DNA of 64,000 nt from Paragyromitra xinjiangensis (Eukaryota > Ascomycota > Pezizomycetes > Pezizales > Discinaceae), in the NCBI GenBank assembly GCA_038503065.1, contig JBCAMK010000003.1, positions 2,790,001 to 2,854,000 on the forward strand. The letters run 5' to 3'. A program made the position numbers and the translations under genes. Below, piece after piece: positions 46,301-57,625 of the stretch. The notes below the pieces were generated by a model, which saw only the letters and a program-made list of their open reading frames with translations, was not told the origin of the DNA and did no database searches. Positions within the stretch are counted from its first letter, which is position 1. Every line of letters starts with the position of its first letter.

Positions 46301-48595
46301 ATGAAGTACGCATCTTTCGACTCTTTTGTCGATACTCCCTTTTACTACTCCCTCGCCAGCCATAAGATCGAATACGATAAACTTGATGACTCGCCACGGA
46401 GAGTGTTGGGCCAGTATGTGCAGCACAACAATGAAATGCAGGTTCACGGCAACGCCTTGATTGCTGATGAGTAAGGATTCTTCACATCCTCTTTCTTGTT
46501 AAAGGGTTGCACTTATGGTGATTTTGTGATAGGGTTGGGAAGGACTCCTGCAGGTCTGAAGGAATGATTAAAAATTTCAACACCATCGAAGAGTTCAAGA
46601 GGGCTTCTAAACCGGATATTCTGCAGAAAATTGCGCGGACGGTAATTTTACCCCATATCTACTTCTCATGAGGTTGGGAGCGATGGATGTGCTGATGGGA
46701 GCAGATCTGGGACGCAATACTGGATGGATCTATCTACTCGGCTCCTTCTCTACTTTCATCGTTCGTGATCCTTTCTTATGCGGATCTAAAGAAATACAGA
46801 TTCCATAATCTATTTGGATTCCCTGCTTTCGTCTCTGCCCCCCAGTGGAATATTTGCGCTCCTATCGACAAGCTTGACTCTCAGCAAAGTTCGACGTTAG
46901 TGGAAGCAGTCAATACTTGGCGATACAGCGCCGATTCTCGGCAACGAGGCTTCTTTCTAGTTAAGAGGGAGGAAGGGTCATGGAAGGTGGCATCTCTCGG
47001 AGAGTTTGAAAGAGGATTTTTCGGAGATGACGTAGACGAGGAGGATCGTTTTGTTGCGTTCGTGGATCCAAGCACATTCGATGAATATCCAGGCTGGCCG
47101 TTGAGGAATTTGTTAATGCTTGTGAGAAAGAGGTGGGGTTGGAGGAAGGTTAAGGTTTTGTGTTACAGGGATACCCATAGGGATAGATATGAGCCGAAGA
47201 GCTTCGTAATGGATCTGGAATTGGATACGGACGTGGAAGGCGAGCTTGGAGATTTGAGTTTGGGAGGTACGTTCTCTCTGGTTGTGTAGGGAAAGTCGAA
47301 GAATTTTCTGACACACAGATGATAGACGAAATGCCCCAAGTTGTTGGATGGGAGAAGAATGCTGAGAACAAGATCAAAGCGAAACGAGCAGACTTATCAG
47401 CTTCAATGGACCCGAAGAAGCAGGCAGACATCAACGTTGATCTTAACCTGAAGCTTATGAAGTGGCGTATAGCGCCGGATTTGGACTTGGATAGTATCAA
47501 GAAGACAAGATGTCTTCTGTTAGGTGCCGGAACATTGGGTTCATACGTTGCAAGAGTATTACTCGGCTGGGGTGTTCATAAAATTACGTTTGTGGATTCT
47601 GGAACAGTCTCCTTCTCGAACCCAGTCAGACAGCCCTTGTTCACCTTTGAAGATTGCATCGGGGGGAAGACGAAGAAGGCTGTTCAGGCTGCAGAGGCTC
47701 TGAAGGGTATATACCCAGGTGTGGATGCATCGGGGTTTGAAATGGCTGTACCGATGGCGGCTCACCCATTTTCGGACTCACAAGAAGAAAGTATTAAAAC
47801 AGACTACGAAAAACTAAAGCAGCTGTTCGAAGATCATGATGCGATCTTTTTGTTAATGGATACGAGGGAGAGTCGTTGGTTGCCAACCGTTATGGGGAAA
47901 AGTATGGGGAAGATCGTCATGAATGCTGCCCTTGGGTTTGATAGTTACGTGGTCATGAGACATGGTATCAAACCCGATGAAACGCAAGAAGGTGGTGAAG
48001 AGCTAGGTTGCTATTATTGTAATGATGTCGTTGCACCGGCAGATGTGAGCTGATAACCAACTCCGTGGATATTTTTGGTATTAGGGCTGACAAATAATCT
48101 AGAGTTTGACGGATAGAACGTTGGATCAACAATGCACGGTTACTAGACCAGGGCTTGCGCCAATTGCAAGCGCTCTCTTGGTAGAAACTCTCGTCTCGGT
48201 GCTTCAGCACAGCCTTGGGTATGTATAAATCTTGTCTCGCGAATTTCCCGAATTTGTTTAATGCTTTTAATAGGGCTGCTGCACCAGCGCCGAAGTCGGC
48301 CACCCAAGACCGCGGGGACCATCCACTAGGCTTAATACCACACACAATTCGAGGCTTCCTAGCATCGTTCCAGAATATGATGATTAAGGGCCGCGCGTAT
48401 GATTGCTGCTCAGCCTGCTCAGAACCTATAATAAATGCCTACAGAGAAGGTGGGTGGGATTTTGTTAAGAGGGCACTAAATGAGAAAGATTACGTGGAGG
48501 AGCTCAGCGGACTAGCGGAGGTGCAGAGGAAAGCTAGGGCTTTTGAAGAGGAGGATGATCTAGATTGGTCTGAATCTGAGGAAGCAGAGGCATAG
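46301..48595 (+). CDS. ATG7: Autophagy E1-like enzyme Atg7
   Basis: E1-like enzyme that activates Atg8 and Atg12 and passes them to Atg3 and Atg10. Exons 46301-46470, 46533-46641, 46705-47266, 47326-48044, 48103-48218 and 48274-48595 sum to 1998 nt (665 aa). The N-terminal domain starts [20 protein letters not shown] and carries [20 protein letters not shown]. The adenylation domain has [20 protein letters not shown] (nucleotide loop), [34 protein letters not shown], the zinc Cys pair [10 protein letters not shown], and the catalytic Cys in [15 protein letters not shown]. The second zinc Cys pair is CCSACSEPI, and the acidic C-terminal tail ends [12 protein letters not shown]. All key residues are present. 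Confidence 0.97.
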
Positions 48596-49972
48596 AAAGA
48601 TAGAGGAGATAGTTATGTAGTATGTTTCGTATTGCTGTTTCCATACGGGGGTTGTTTTTGCTTTATGGTATCAAGAAGGACTTTGTGGAGTTTTGTATAA
48701 TTCTAGTGGGTGTGATAAAGCGAATGTAGATATTGGTTGATGATGGCGATGAATCCATCAAGTACACACAACAGCCTGGGTTATGGCATATGTAGATACT
48801 GGTATACACTTACTTTTTTTCTACTGTTGATTTGGCCCTTTTTTTTCCAGGAATCCTTGAGGGGCTAGAGATCGGCTTGATACAATGTATTTAAGTGTGT
48901 ATGGCTACGGTAATGTTAGAGGGTTTGTATATCTATTGCTGCATAAGGTGAGAGACTTAGCGTTACTGGTGATAGGGCCTCTTATTAGCACATGTAGCTA
49001 CAGGCTAATCTTGAGACCCCAGATGAGGGAAGATCTAGTTTTTGGGAGTGCCGCCACTCTTTTGTGAAGGGTTGTAGGGTACATGTAGCCAACATTAATA
49101 TAGTAGGTTTGTTGATCGAAATCATAAATAGTCACTCGTATAGGATCTTGTCTGCTTGTTGATGATGGTGATGATGAGCTCATTAAGTACATTTGTCTGC
49201 TTGTTGGAAATGGGCTTCCTAATCGAGTATCTATAGTAGAGCCTAGTGGGGAGGATATCAGAAGTTCTGAAGGTTGAAGAGTTTTCATGTATTAGTGTGT
49301 ATACTCTATCCATAAATTCGGGCCTGTACTGCAGTCGGAAGTGAATCAATCAAGTCTCAATATCTACGTGTACTTTTAACACTTTCTATCAAGCAATAGA
49401 TACATTTAGATATGCCGTTAGGTGCTTGCTTGTCAAACAATAGATGGGTGGGCGGATTCTTCATTACACATGTATGTAATGTTTTCAAGTATGTAGATAG
49501 ATGGATTTTTCGCTAAGTATTCTAAACGGCATAGGATTTACGCCAAACATTGTAGTTATGACTACGCAATAAATCATGATATGGAGCTCTGGCAGAAGTG
49601 GTAGTAGCATAGATGTTACGTCGGTGGTATTGCCACGTACGTATGTAGTTGGAAAAAAAAAAAACGCTTTTGGGCATCGATCATCAAGTTACGAAAAGGT
49701 CATCCCCAAACCATAGTATTTTAGTTCAGTCACAATCACTTTGTCCAAAAAGAGATCTCTCTGCACCAAATATCGCTCGTTGGCTCACCATCTCATTCTT
49801 GCATTCCAGAACTATCCACATACAACTACTACCACGATATTCTTTTGGGGAGAGATTCTGTCGAGCATATTCAGGTTCTGGAAACAGTTAAACACTTTGA
49901 GCACAAGTGAGTGCCTACCTTTTATTCTCTTCTGGATGTTTTGTTTTACATTGCCAACCGCCACAAAAAATT
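48596..49972. other. Intergenic after ATG7
   Basis: 1.4 kb of A/T-rich sequence. Two short similar strings (TGATGATGGCGATGAA at about 48738, TGATGATGGTGATGAT at about 49157) followed by ATYAAGTACA hint at an old local duplication. No supported gene. Confidence 0.45.
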
Positions 49973-51059
49973 ATGGAGAACGCCGAATTTTGCCTTGAGA
50001 TTCCTCCTTGGAATCCCTACCATTTCAATTCTACTCAGAAAAATAGGTACCAGATATACAATCAAGATAATCGCCGCAGGTCAATGTCACTTCCACTTCC
50101 AGGTCAACGTTTTCAGACAAACCCTACTGTACCAGAATGTCCCTGTTGTGGGTATCAACACCAGCAATGTCGCTCTCCTTACCATTTTCCGCAATATCAA
50201 CAGTCCTATCCACAGTCAAACCCATCCCACCAATTACAGCCCCAATTGTTGCCTCGTATTTCGGCTTATGGGCAGCTATGTAGCCATCCACTATATGGTC
50301 CTTCTCCTTTTGGATATCTAGCTGGATTTCGCCAGGAACTTCAAGAAAATGTGGGACAAGGGAACAGACGGATTGCCGCTGCGAAACGCTCAGTTCAACC
50401 CCCCGGAGGGGTTATCAAAGAGGGGCAATTCTTCTTCTCAAATAAAATATACGTTCACCTATCTTTAGAACAACAAGTTCGGCTTGGGGCTGTAAATCCA
50501 GGGACACAGAATAAGTGCCGTAAGATTCGGCCATGGCTGGTTTTGTGGAAATTGAATAATGGGAATGTTATCGTTGTGTAAGATCATAATTCTTGTGGGC
50601 TGTCAAGGGGTAGCTGACTTACTCTGCGCTAGATGTTCAACTACCCGGGAAAATAAAGTGTGGGAAGGGGTACTGGACAAGGATTTACGTAGCTTTCTCC
50701 CGATATCGCCAACGCCAGAAAAGGTTGGGCGAAGAGCTCTACAGCTCGAAGCGGACGTGGAGGGGGTTTTCGTCGGCCGCTCGTTGTTATTCTTAGAGAT
50801 TGAGAAAGAAGTACATCCAAATTTTCTCGGCGACTACATTGGAGAGATTACTTCGGAATCACTTCAACGTCTTAAGCTAGAACGACAAGAGTGGAAGTGG
50901 CCCAATTTATCTCCAAATCGTAACCAAAAATCTACGTACGTCGATAGGCATACTTATCCTAACGCCTCTCCCTCTCGCAGCCAGGACTTTGGGACACGCG
51001 CACATTATGGGAATAGTCGCGGTATTGGATGGCCTCCGTTAAGTCGTAGGAGCATCTGA
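49973..51059 (+). CDS. Unrecognised protein with PemK/MazF-like core, paralogue A
   Basis: Exons 49973-50577 and 50633-51059 sum to 1032 nt (343 aa). Residues 1-140 are Gln/Pro/Tyr-rich and probably disordered, with a CPCCGYQHQQC stretch. The core runs EGQFFFSNKIYVHL, CRKIRPWLVLWKL, GNVIVV then STTRENKVWEG, FLPISPTP, GRRALQLE, GVFVGRSLLFLEIE and LGDYIGEITSESLQRLKLE. The order RPxLVL, hydrophobic strand ending in TT, G-V strand, LGxxxGEIT helix resembles PemK/MazF-family proteins; that is inference, not a database result. The intron falls inside the VV-TT loop, exactly as in paralogue B. The tail is basic. Upstream in-frame ATG at 49907 is possible. Confidence 0.7.
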
Positions 51060-51925
51060 GCCGTCGAAATTGGAACGTGGTGGTGGTTTCGGTTTGCGGG
51101 TTTTCGCTGCCTCTTCACGCGAATGATGGTTGGTAATTTTTTTCCCTCAAGCAAGGTTTTATTTTATGCCTACATGTCCCAGCTCTAGAGTATGGAAAAC
51201 GGAAATTGTTAGGATGAAGGAGTAGGGGGAGGGACTATTGTACGCGGTATGGTTTGGGGCTAAAGACTTTGGGCAGATGAGAAGTCATGTTATTACTTTG
51301 GCACTTGTGTTAGAGTTTTCTCTTTATTCTTTATTCTTTATTCACTAGGTGAGTATCATCCTCTTGATGTAATGTAACCCGAAGAGATTTAAGTATTTGA
51401 AGTCTTAGCAATGATTGGGTCACAGCGACTAAAAGATGTTAAGAGGCATAGATGAATTTCATATTGGCTCTCTAGATACAGAGAAAAATCTAATTCTATT
51501 GCTTAAATTCTGTTGGGTGATTATATGAAAAGAGATTTCAGCTTCAATCCATTTAAAGTCCAAAAAGTCAGATGTTTCATTCAATGCTAGGTCGCTGCGG
51601 GTCGCTGTAGGAAATATGCTTCCTAATTGGCTAACTGCCTGTAGTGTGACCAATAGTTCTTGTAACTAAGATCAGAGGAAGGGAAACATTAGTATGGTGC
51701 AACCGTCCTTGAATGGGGAAATTTATCCAACGGTTCAGCATCTCTATATGAACAGATGTATTTAGTAGCATCTCCTTCCTCTCTCCTTCCTCTCTTCAAG
51801 CTGACATGCAACACCACAGAATAAGCAACTGAAATAGTTCTAGGCCGGGGATTGCAGCTTTTGTTAATTTTTTTCAGATAGATCCCTCTACATCAAATAT
51901 TTGAACAAATATACAAGTATTCTAA
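51060..51925. other. Spacer between the tandem paralogues
   Basis: 866 bp between paralogue A stop and paralogue B start, both on the plus strand. A run of TTTATTC repeats occurs near 51320. No reading frame of note. Confidence 0.55.
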
Positions 51926-52854
51926 ATGAGTACCGAAGGTGGGTGGTTTTATCTTGAAATCAGACATTCAGTCTGACTGTATGGCTAGAGGTTATATATT
52001 TTTTACTGAGTGAGTTTAATTAGGTCCTTCCAACACAGTAGTACATGTGGTAACGGGTTACAAGGATCTAATCAATAAACCCATCCATCCGGACCTGGCA
52101 GGGCCACCAAAGCCAGGCAGGATCTACTTTACGGGAAAGATACACACAAACTTGACCCAAGGTCAAAAGATCCGGACAGGGTCCAACAACCCGGACTCAA
52201 GGAGAAAAAACCAAAAGTCACGACCTTGGCTTGTCCTCGATGTCCGCAAAGAAGGAAATGTGTCGGTTGTGTAAGTTCTCTACTCTTATAACCTGTAGAA
52301 TGTTAACTCTAACTGATAGTTTCTTCACTAGCTCATTAACCACTCGGAACAATAAAATCTGGGAAGGCCTGGTAGGAAACGAGGTCAATTCATTTCTTCC
52401 ACTAGGCACGACGCCAGCAATCCCTGGCCGAGCTTCAGTGGAGCTCCTGTCGAACACATGCGGCATATTCAAGGGGACTTCTTTAATATTCCTTGAGGTC
52501 GAGAGGGTAGTTCCAGAGAGCTCCTTAGGGCACCCAGTTGGGGAAGTAACGCCCCGAGGTCTCGCGCTGGTACGTAGGGAACGCGAAATGTGTGCGAAAT
52601 ATTGGAGAGAGTGGTCGAGGGAACGGCAAGTATACGCAGGTCAGTGGAAGTCGCAACCCTACATTCCACGGCCCCCATACCCGATCAACACTGGGCGCCC
52701 ACGTGCCGCCAGTTTCTTCAGCGAACAACAGTTCGAAAGAAGCCAGTTCGTGAGGGGCCAAGTTGAAGGGGTCCAATCAGCGAGACCGAGGGGTCATATC
52801 AAAGATCAGATCGAAGCAGTTGGAGGTGTAACCTTCAGGCGATGGAGTGTTTAG
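51926..52854 (+). CDS. Unrecognised protein with PemK/MazF-like core, paralogue B
   Basis: Exons 51926-51938, 52039-52270 and 52332-52854 sum to 768 nt (255 aa). The 13-nt first exon (MSTE) is inferred from a GTGGGT donor and CACAG acceptor; ATG 52047 is the alternative start. The core parallels paralogue A block by block: PGRIYFTGKIHTNL, QKSRPWLVLDVRK, GNVSVV then SLTTRNNKIWEG, FLPLGTTP, GRASVELL, GIFKGTSLIFLEVE and LGHPVGEVTPRGLALVRRE. The long N-terminal disordered region of A is missing. The C-terminus is a basic, Arg/Gln-rich tail. It shares the second intron position and phase with A. Conserved Arg of RP and Thr of TT are the positions used by MazF-type enzymes (family knowledge). Confidence 0.7.
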
Positions 52855-53550
52855 TGAGCTCGACTTTTTATTCTATTTTTTTCTATTTTCCTTGATACAA
52901 AGGATTTTATGTTGTGGCCCTTCTAAAGGGCTACATGGATATTTTTGAAGACTTTATGTGGACTTGAATTGATGTAGTTAACGTTGCTTTGTTTTGTTCG
53001 TTCAGGGACTATTTTTTCGGGGAAGTTTTTGTATCCTTCAGACTATGTGTTGATTTCTTGCTCCGTAATTTGTGTTTATCTATTAGATAGCTATCTATTA
53101 AATAATTTTGTATGCTTCGAGATGGTTGGATGGTTTCTCCCTGATTCTAGGGCCGTAGGTATCTATTAAACGGCTTTGCAGCTTAGCATATGGATCTCTT
53201 GCCACCAAACCCATGCAACCAATAGTTCCATTTTATCGAGTGATACGAGATGATCCTCAACACGTGCTAAAGGGAAATTTTTCCGCGTTCCTTCCTAGCC
53301 TCCTACTGCCCTTCTAGTCTTAGGAATTCTTAGTTTCTTGAGACCTGGCTTTTAGGAGCTGCGAAACAACGGATTGTAACTTTTAGGATACATGTAACTA
53401 CATGTATCAGTGAAAGGCAATCAACTTTTGGCTAAATACAATATAATTCCTGCATCTTTTAATACTGTAGCCATCAAATTCCAAAGATATGGGAAGCCAA
53501 AAGAAATAACTTAGAGGGCAATCTTTTCAATATATTTACACCAGGCTTTA
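52855..53550. other. Intergenic, convergent 3' flanks
   Basis: 696 bp between paralogue B and PRO2. T-rich after the stop. No supported gene. Confidence 0.6.
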
Positions 53551-54959
53551 TTAGTAATTGATCTTTTGATGTAAGTACTTTTTCTTCCCGCTACCATAAT
53601 CTCCAGCTCCTTGACCGTTTCCTCTGATCTGGTACTTATAAATCATTAATCCCTCTAGACCAACTGGCCCTCTAGCATGGATTTTGTTCGTTGAGATTCC
53701 GACCTCTGTTCCAAAACCGTACCGGAATCCGTCTGCAAATCTCGTGCTTGCATTCCAGAAAACCCCCGCGGAATCAACGACGGCCATGAACTTCTCCGCA
53801 ACTTCCTTCGACTCCGTCAGGATACTATCGGTGTGACCCGAGCCGTGCGTATTGATGTGGGTGATAGCCTCCTCCACGGACGAGACGGTCTTCACGGCGA
53901 GAGTCAATTCCAGGAATTCTGTATGGTAGTCTTGGGGTGTAGCGTCTTGAATAATGGCTTTCATAGCTGTAGGAAGAAACGATGATTCCAGCGCTTTCTT
54001 AGAGGCTGGGTCACAGCGGAGGGAAACACCGGCTTGGAGAAGTGTTGATGCAACTTTAGGGAAGACAGTACCAAATACCGATTCATGAACGAGCAGTGTT
54101 TCTACAGCATTGCATGCCGCGGTATAGTCTGTCTTTGCGTCCAGCACAACTCTCACAGCTTTATCTTCGTCTGCATCTTCGTGGATGTAGATCGCACAAA
54201 GACCGTCGGCGTGACCCATTACCGGGATTTTAGTATTATTCTTGATGAACCGTACCAGTTCATTACTACCTCGAGGGATAACAAGATCAATATATCGGTC
54301 TTGATCTAGCAGGGCGTTCACGTCTTCTCGAGTCTCGATAAGCTGAATTGCTCCTGGAGGGATTGAGGTAGTTGCAAGTGCGGATGAGATAACTCGGGCA
54401 ATTGCAGCGAAGGATTGGGTGCTCTCCTTCCCGCCCTTCAAAATAGCAGCGTTTCCACTCTTTAGAGCCAATGCGGTGATATTCGCAATGACTTCTGGCC
54501 TCGCCTCAAAGATAACCAACAATACACCGATTGGGGAAGTGAGCCTGTACAAGTCAAGGCCATCGTCTAGCTTCGTAGCTAGGGTGATCTTTCCAACTGT
54601 GCCCACCCATACCTAATTAGAAAATATTTACTATAGCGCAAAATGAAGCATTGTTCACCTGGGTCCTCCAAATCACGAACATCCAATATTCCTTGCAGCA
54701 TCTCCTCCCATTTCCCTGGTTTGCTCAGGTCAAGTCGTTTTATCATGCTCCTACTAAGCTTCCCGGCGGTTGCTTGCTCTTCTGCCGCTTTCATATCTCT
54801 TTTGTTAGCTTCGAGAATATCATCCTTTGCTGCCTCGAGATGTTCGTAGATTGCTGTTAAGGCAGCATTACGTTCTGAGCCAGCGACAGCTTTGAGAATC
54901 TGGGAGGCGGAAGAGGATGTGCGAGCAATATTTTCTGCAGCTGAATCGGTAGATACCAT
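53551..54959 (-). CDS. PRO2: Gamma-glutamyl phosphate reductase
   Basis: Second enzyme of proline synthesis: reduces gamma-glutamyl phosphate to glutamate semialdehyde with NADPH. Exons 54959-54659 and 54596-53551 sum to 1347 nt (448 aa). The intron (54597-54658) joins DLEDP to VGKITLATKLDDGL, the family sequence. Further landmarks: SPIGVLLVIFEARPEVIANI, ALALKSGNAAILKGGKES, IDLVIPRGSNELVRFI, PVMGHADGLCAIYI, DYTAACNAVETLLVHE (catalytic Cys), VFWNASTRFADGFRYGFGTE and STNKIHARGPVGLEGL. Divergent from CSN3; a TGACTCA site lies 167 bp upstream of the start. Confidence 0.97.
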
Positions 54960-55125
54960 TGTGGCGACGAATTGAGGTAGCTAGAGGACTGTTTTTCTGG
55001 TCCGGAGGTACAGAATGCAAGGACTTCCAAGAGTTTTTATGCCTTCACAGAAATCACTCGATAGATCAGCGCTGGAGGAGCCCCGCTCTACTGTAGCCCT
55101 AACCCATGAACAATGGGGAAATGGC

Positions 55126-55132
55126 TGACTCA
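55126..55132. promoter_or_regulatory. Gcn4/CpcA-type site TGACTCA upstream of PRO2
   Basis: Perfect TGASTCA match 167 bp before the PRO2 start, in the shared promoter with CSN3. An amino-acid-starvation response for PRO2 is inferred from motif and gene function. Confidence 0.55.
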
Positions 55133-55240
55133 CACGCGACCGCGGGGTCAATGGCCAACGACGCGCCAGAGGTAACATCTTGGCGGCGGCTGAGAACGTC
55201 GTGCGGCAACATAGCCAACCCTAGGCAAATTGCCCCACGT

Positions 55241-55270
55241 TCGTCAACCTTCGTCAACCTTCGTCAACCT
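55241..55270 (+). repeat. Three tandem copies of TCGTCAACCT
   Basis: Perfect 10-bp direct repeat about 55 bp upstream of the CSN3 start, probably in its promoter or 5' leader. Function unknown. Confidence 0.9.
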
Positions 55271-55324
55271 TCACATCAAGAGTGTTGCTTTCTCCGCTAT
55301 AATCATCGTCTGGTTGTTTTCAAC

Positions 55325-57087
55325 ATGGAGAAGCTTGTCGATGTCTTCCTCAGCTTCCCTTCATCTTCAACACTCTCCGACAACGAGCTATACAAACAAG
55401 CAACTAGTCTACTCAACACCTTAAACAAGACCCCAGCCACTCAACTTGCTTCAAACGTCAATGGAACAGACCTTTTGTCCGTCTTAAATCCTGCTGTCAA
55501 CAGTTTAGTTTATCTTTATGTGTTGTATGTGCCCTTTGGGATCTAGTGGCTGTCTAAGAGAGATGAAATATTGATGTGATTATGTTGTAGGGTTGCTCGA
55601 ATGGACTTAGGAGGGCGCAGCGCCCTTGACGCTACATGGAACAATATTATTTTATTTCTAGAAACATTCGATCCTAGACAAGTCAGGCATGCCCATGACG
55701 TATTCAGAAGGCTGTTCGAGGCATTTTATGCCCATGCTGTAGATAGCCAGAAGGTAAGTTCCCCCAAGCTGCAATATAGCTATAATATTTTTGACCTATT
55801 GTTTCTAATATAAGTTTCTTATAGCCTTTACTTGCTGTCCGTCCCGTTAAAAAGGCTCTCATCCGCTACAACCCCACCCGATTTTCCTTCATGCATACAT
55901 CCTTCATCCGCCTATGTCTGTTAACCAAATGTTACCGTGACGGTGCTGCTGTTCTTGACATCGACCTAGTCGAATTTCCCTACGTAAAAAGCAAGCCTGG
56001 AGAAGCGGAAAGCACTCCAGGAGGTAGGAAGGAGGTTACATATCAAGATGTGCTGTGCTATTTCCTATATGGTGGGATGGTTTACATGGGCCTCAAGGAG
56101 TGGAGGAGGGCAGCTGATTTCTTAACTTATGTTAGTTCCCTTGAGATTACTCCTTATAAACCTTGAGACTAACATTATAGCTAGATCGTAGCATGTCCTG
56201 GAAATGCATGCTCGGCAATGCAAGTTGAAGCCTACAAAAAGTATATTCTTGTTGGACTTCTACTTGACGGAAAGGTTTCTTCGCTCCATGATAATTCAAC
56301 GAGATCCAAAGCTAATTTCCACAGCCGCTACCAATGCCGAAAGTAACCTCTGCAGCAGCAGTACGCGCTTATAAGGCGTTGACAAAACCTTACGATGCTT
56401 TTGCCCTAGCTTTTAAGTCTGGAAACACAGAACTGTTTCGTCAAGAAGCTGCGTTGCTATCAGAGGTTTTTAGGCAAGACGGCAATACAGGATTGGCTGT
56501 GCAATGCATGGATGTTTTCAGGCGGATACAAATCGTCGCACTACGAGATACATACGTTACCTTGAGTGTCGAGGAAATCTCAAAGAAGGATTTAGAGGTT
56601 GTGGGGAGAGGAGGAGATGTAGGCGGGAAGGAAGAAACTGAAAGCGTTGTTCTAGGGATGGTGAGTTTCCAGTCATAATCCCTATTTCAAATATGACTGA
56701 CGTTCTGAAATCTCCCAGATCGAGCGTGATGAGATCCGTGCTTCTCTTTCGCACTCCGGCCCTAATCCTAAAACATCTGAAACTACTGTTCATTTTCACA
56801 ACAATCCTTTATCAGAACTCCGTAACCTTCGTGCCCTTGAAGCCCAGATTAGTCGCACTATAAACCTAACTAAGCAGGTGAAAGTCATGGATCGGAAACT
56901 CGGGTTGAGCAAGGAGTACATTCAATACTCTAACAGGATGGCCAAAATGGCTGGCGGTGGTTCATCCCTATTATCAGCCATGGGGACTGGCGATCCAGAT
57001 GCAATGGATTTCGATTACGGAGGATCCGGCTGGGCAGACGATGAGCCGGAAGAAACCATTATGCAGGACTTTGACGATGAAATCTAA
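55325..57087 (+). CDS. CSN3: COP9 signalosome subunit 3
   Basis: PCI-domain subunit of the COP9 signalosome, which removes Nedd8 from cullins. Exons 55325-55524, 55591-55753, 55825-56130, 56185-56274, 56325-56660 and 56719-57087 sum to 1464 nt (487 aa). Recognisable parts: [94 protein letters not shown] and LPMPKVTSAAAVRAYKALTK, with the helical PCI part around RRIQIVALRDTYVTLSVEEI. The C-terminal tail is acidic (PEETIMQDFDDEI). Start chosen at 55325 because the upstream in-frame leader (55106) is repetitive and unlike the family. Confidence 0.9.
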
Positions 57088-57625
57088 AGCATGCGATACT
57101 ACAAGTGTGTCTCAAGGTTGCAGGTGTACTTTCTCGGATTTAAGCTATGGTCTTTTCGTTCCCTTTGATTTATCGGGCGCTTCTTTCTTTTTTCCTTCCA
57201 GGGTCGGTCTGTATGCAGCTATGATAAACGCTTAAAGAGAATGAATTTCTGCCGCTTTGGCAGGTAATGGGGTTCCTCTAATGTTGGATGAGCTGTATAA
57301 TAGATTTCCTGTTCCGAACAACTGTATCATTTCCATTTTTTCGTTCAGAGTAGTGACTGCACAGGGTGGGGAGTCTTGGCGTGCTGTGGCACAAAGGCGT
57401 TGTCTGTGCTGTCCAACCAGACCAGCCACCACCTTTCCCAAAAAGCCAGCTGCTGGCTCGCCTCTCCTTCCTTTTCTCTTCTTCTTCAACCTTCCCTCAG
57501 CTCCACAAAACCCTCCACCACATCCCTCCCTCATCCCCGTCTTTCATCACTACAACCTCTGCGCATCAAAGATTTCTCTCTTCTTTTGATCTCCATCATT
57601 CTATAACCTCAATCACAAAGAAATT
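57088..57625. other. CSN3 3' flank and SR-protein promoter
   Basis: 538 bp. C/T-rich from 57440 to 57600, consistent with the leader of the next gene. No supported ORF. Confidence 0.6.

Larger units (their letters stand above)
54960..55324. other. Divergent promoter PRO2 / CSN3
   Basis: 365 bp. Contains a TGACTCA site (55126-55132) and a three-copy 10-bp repeat close to CSN3 (55241-55270). Confidence 0.7.
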
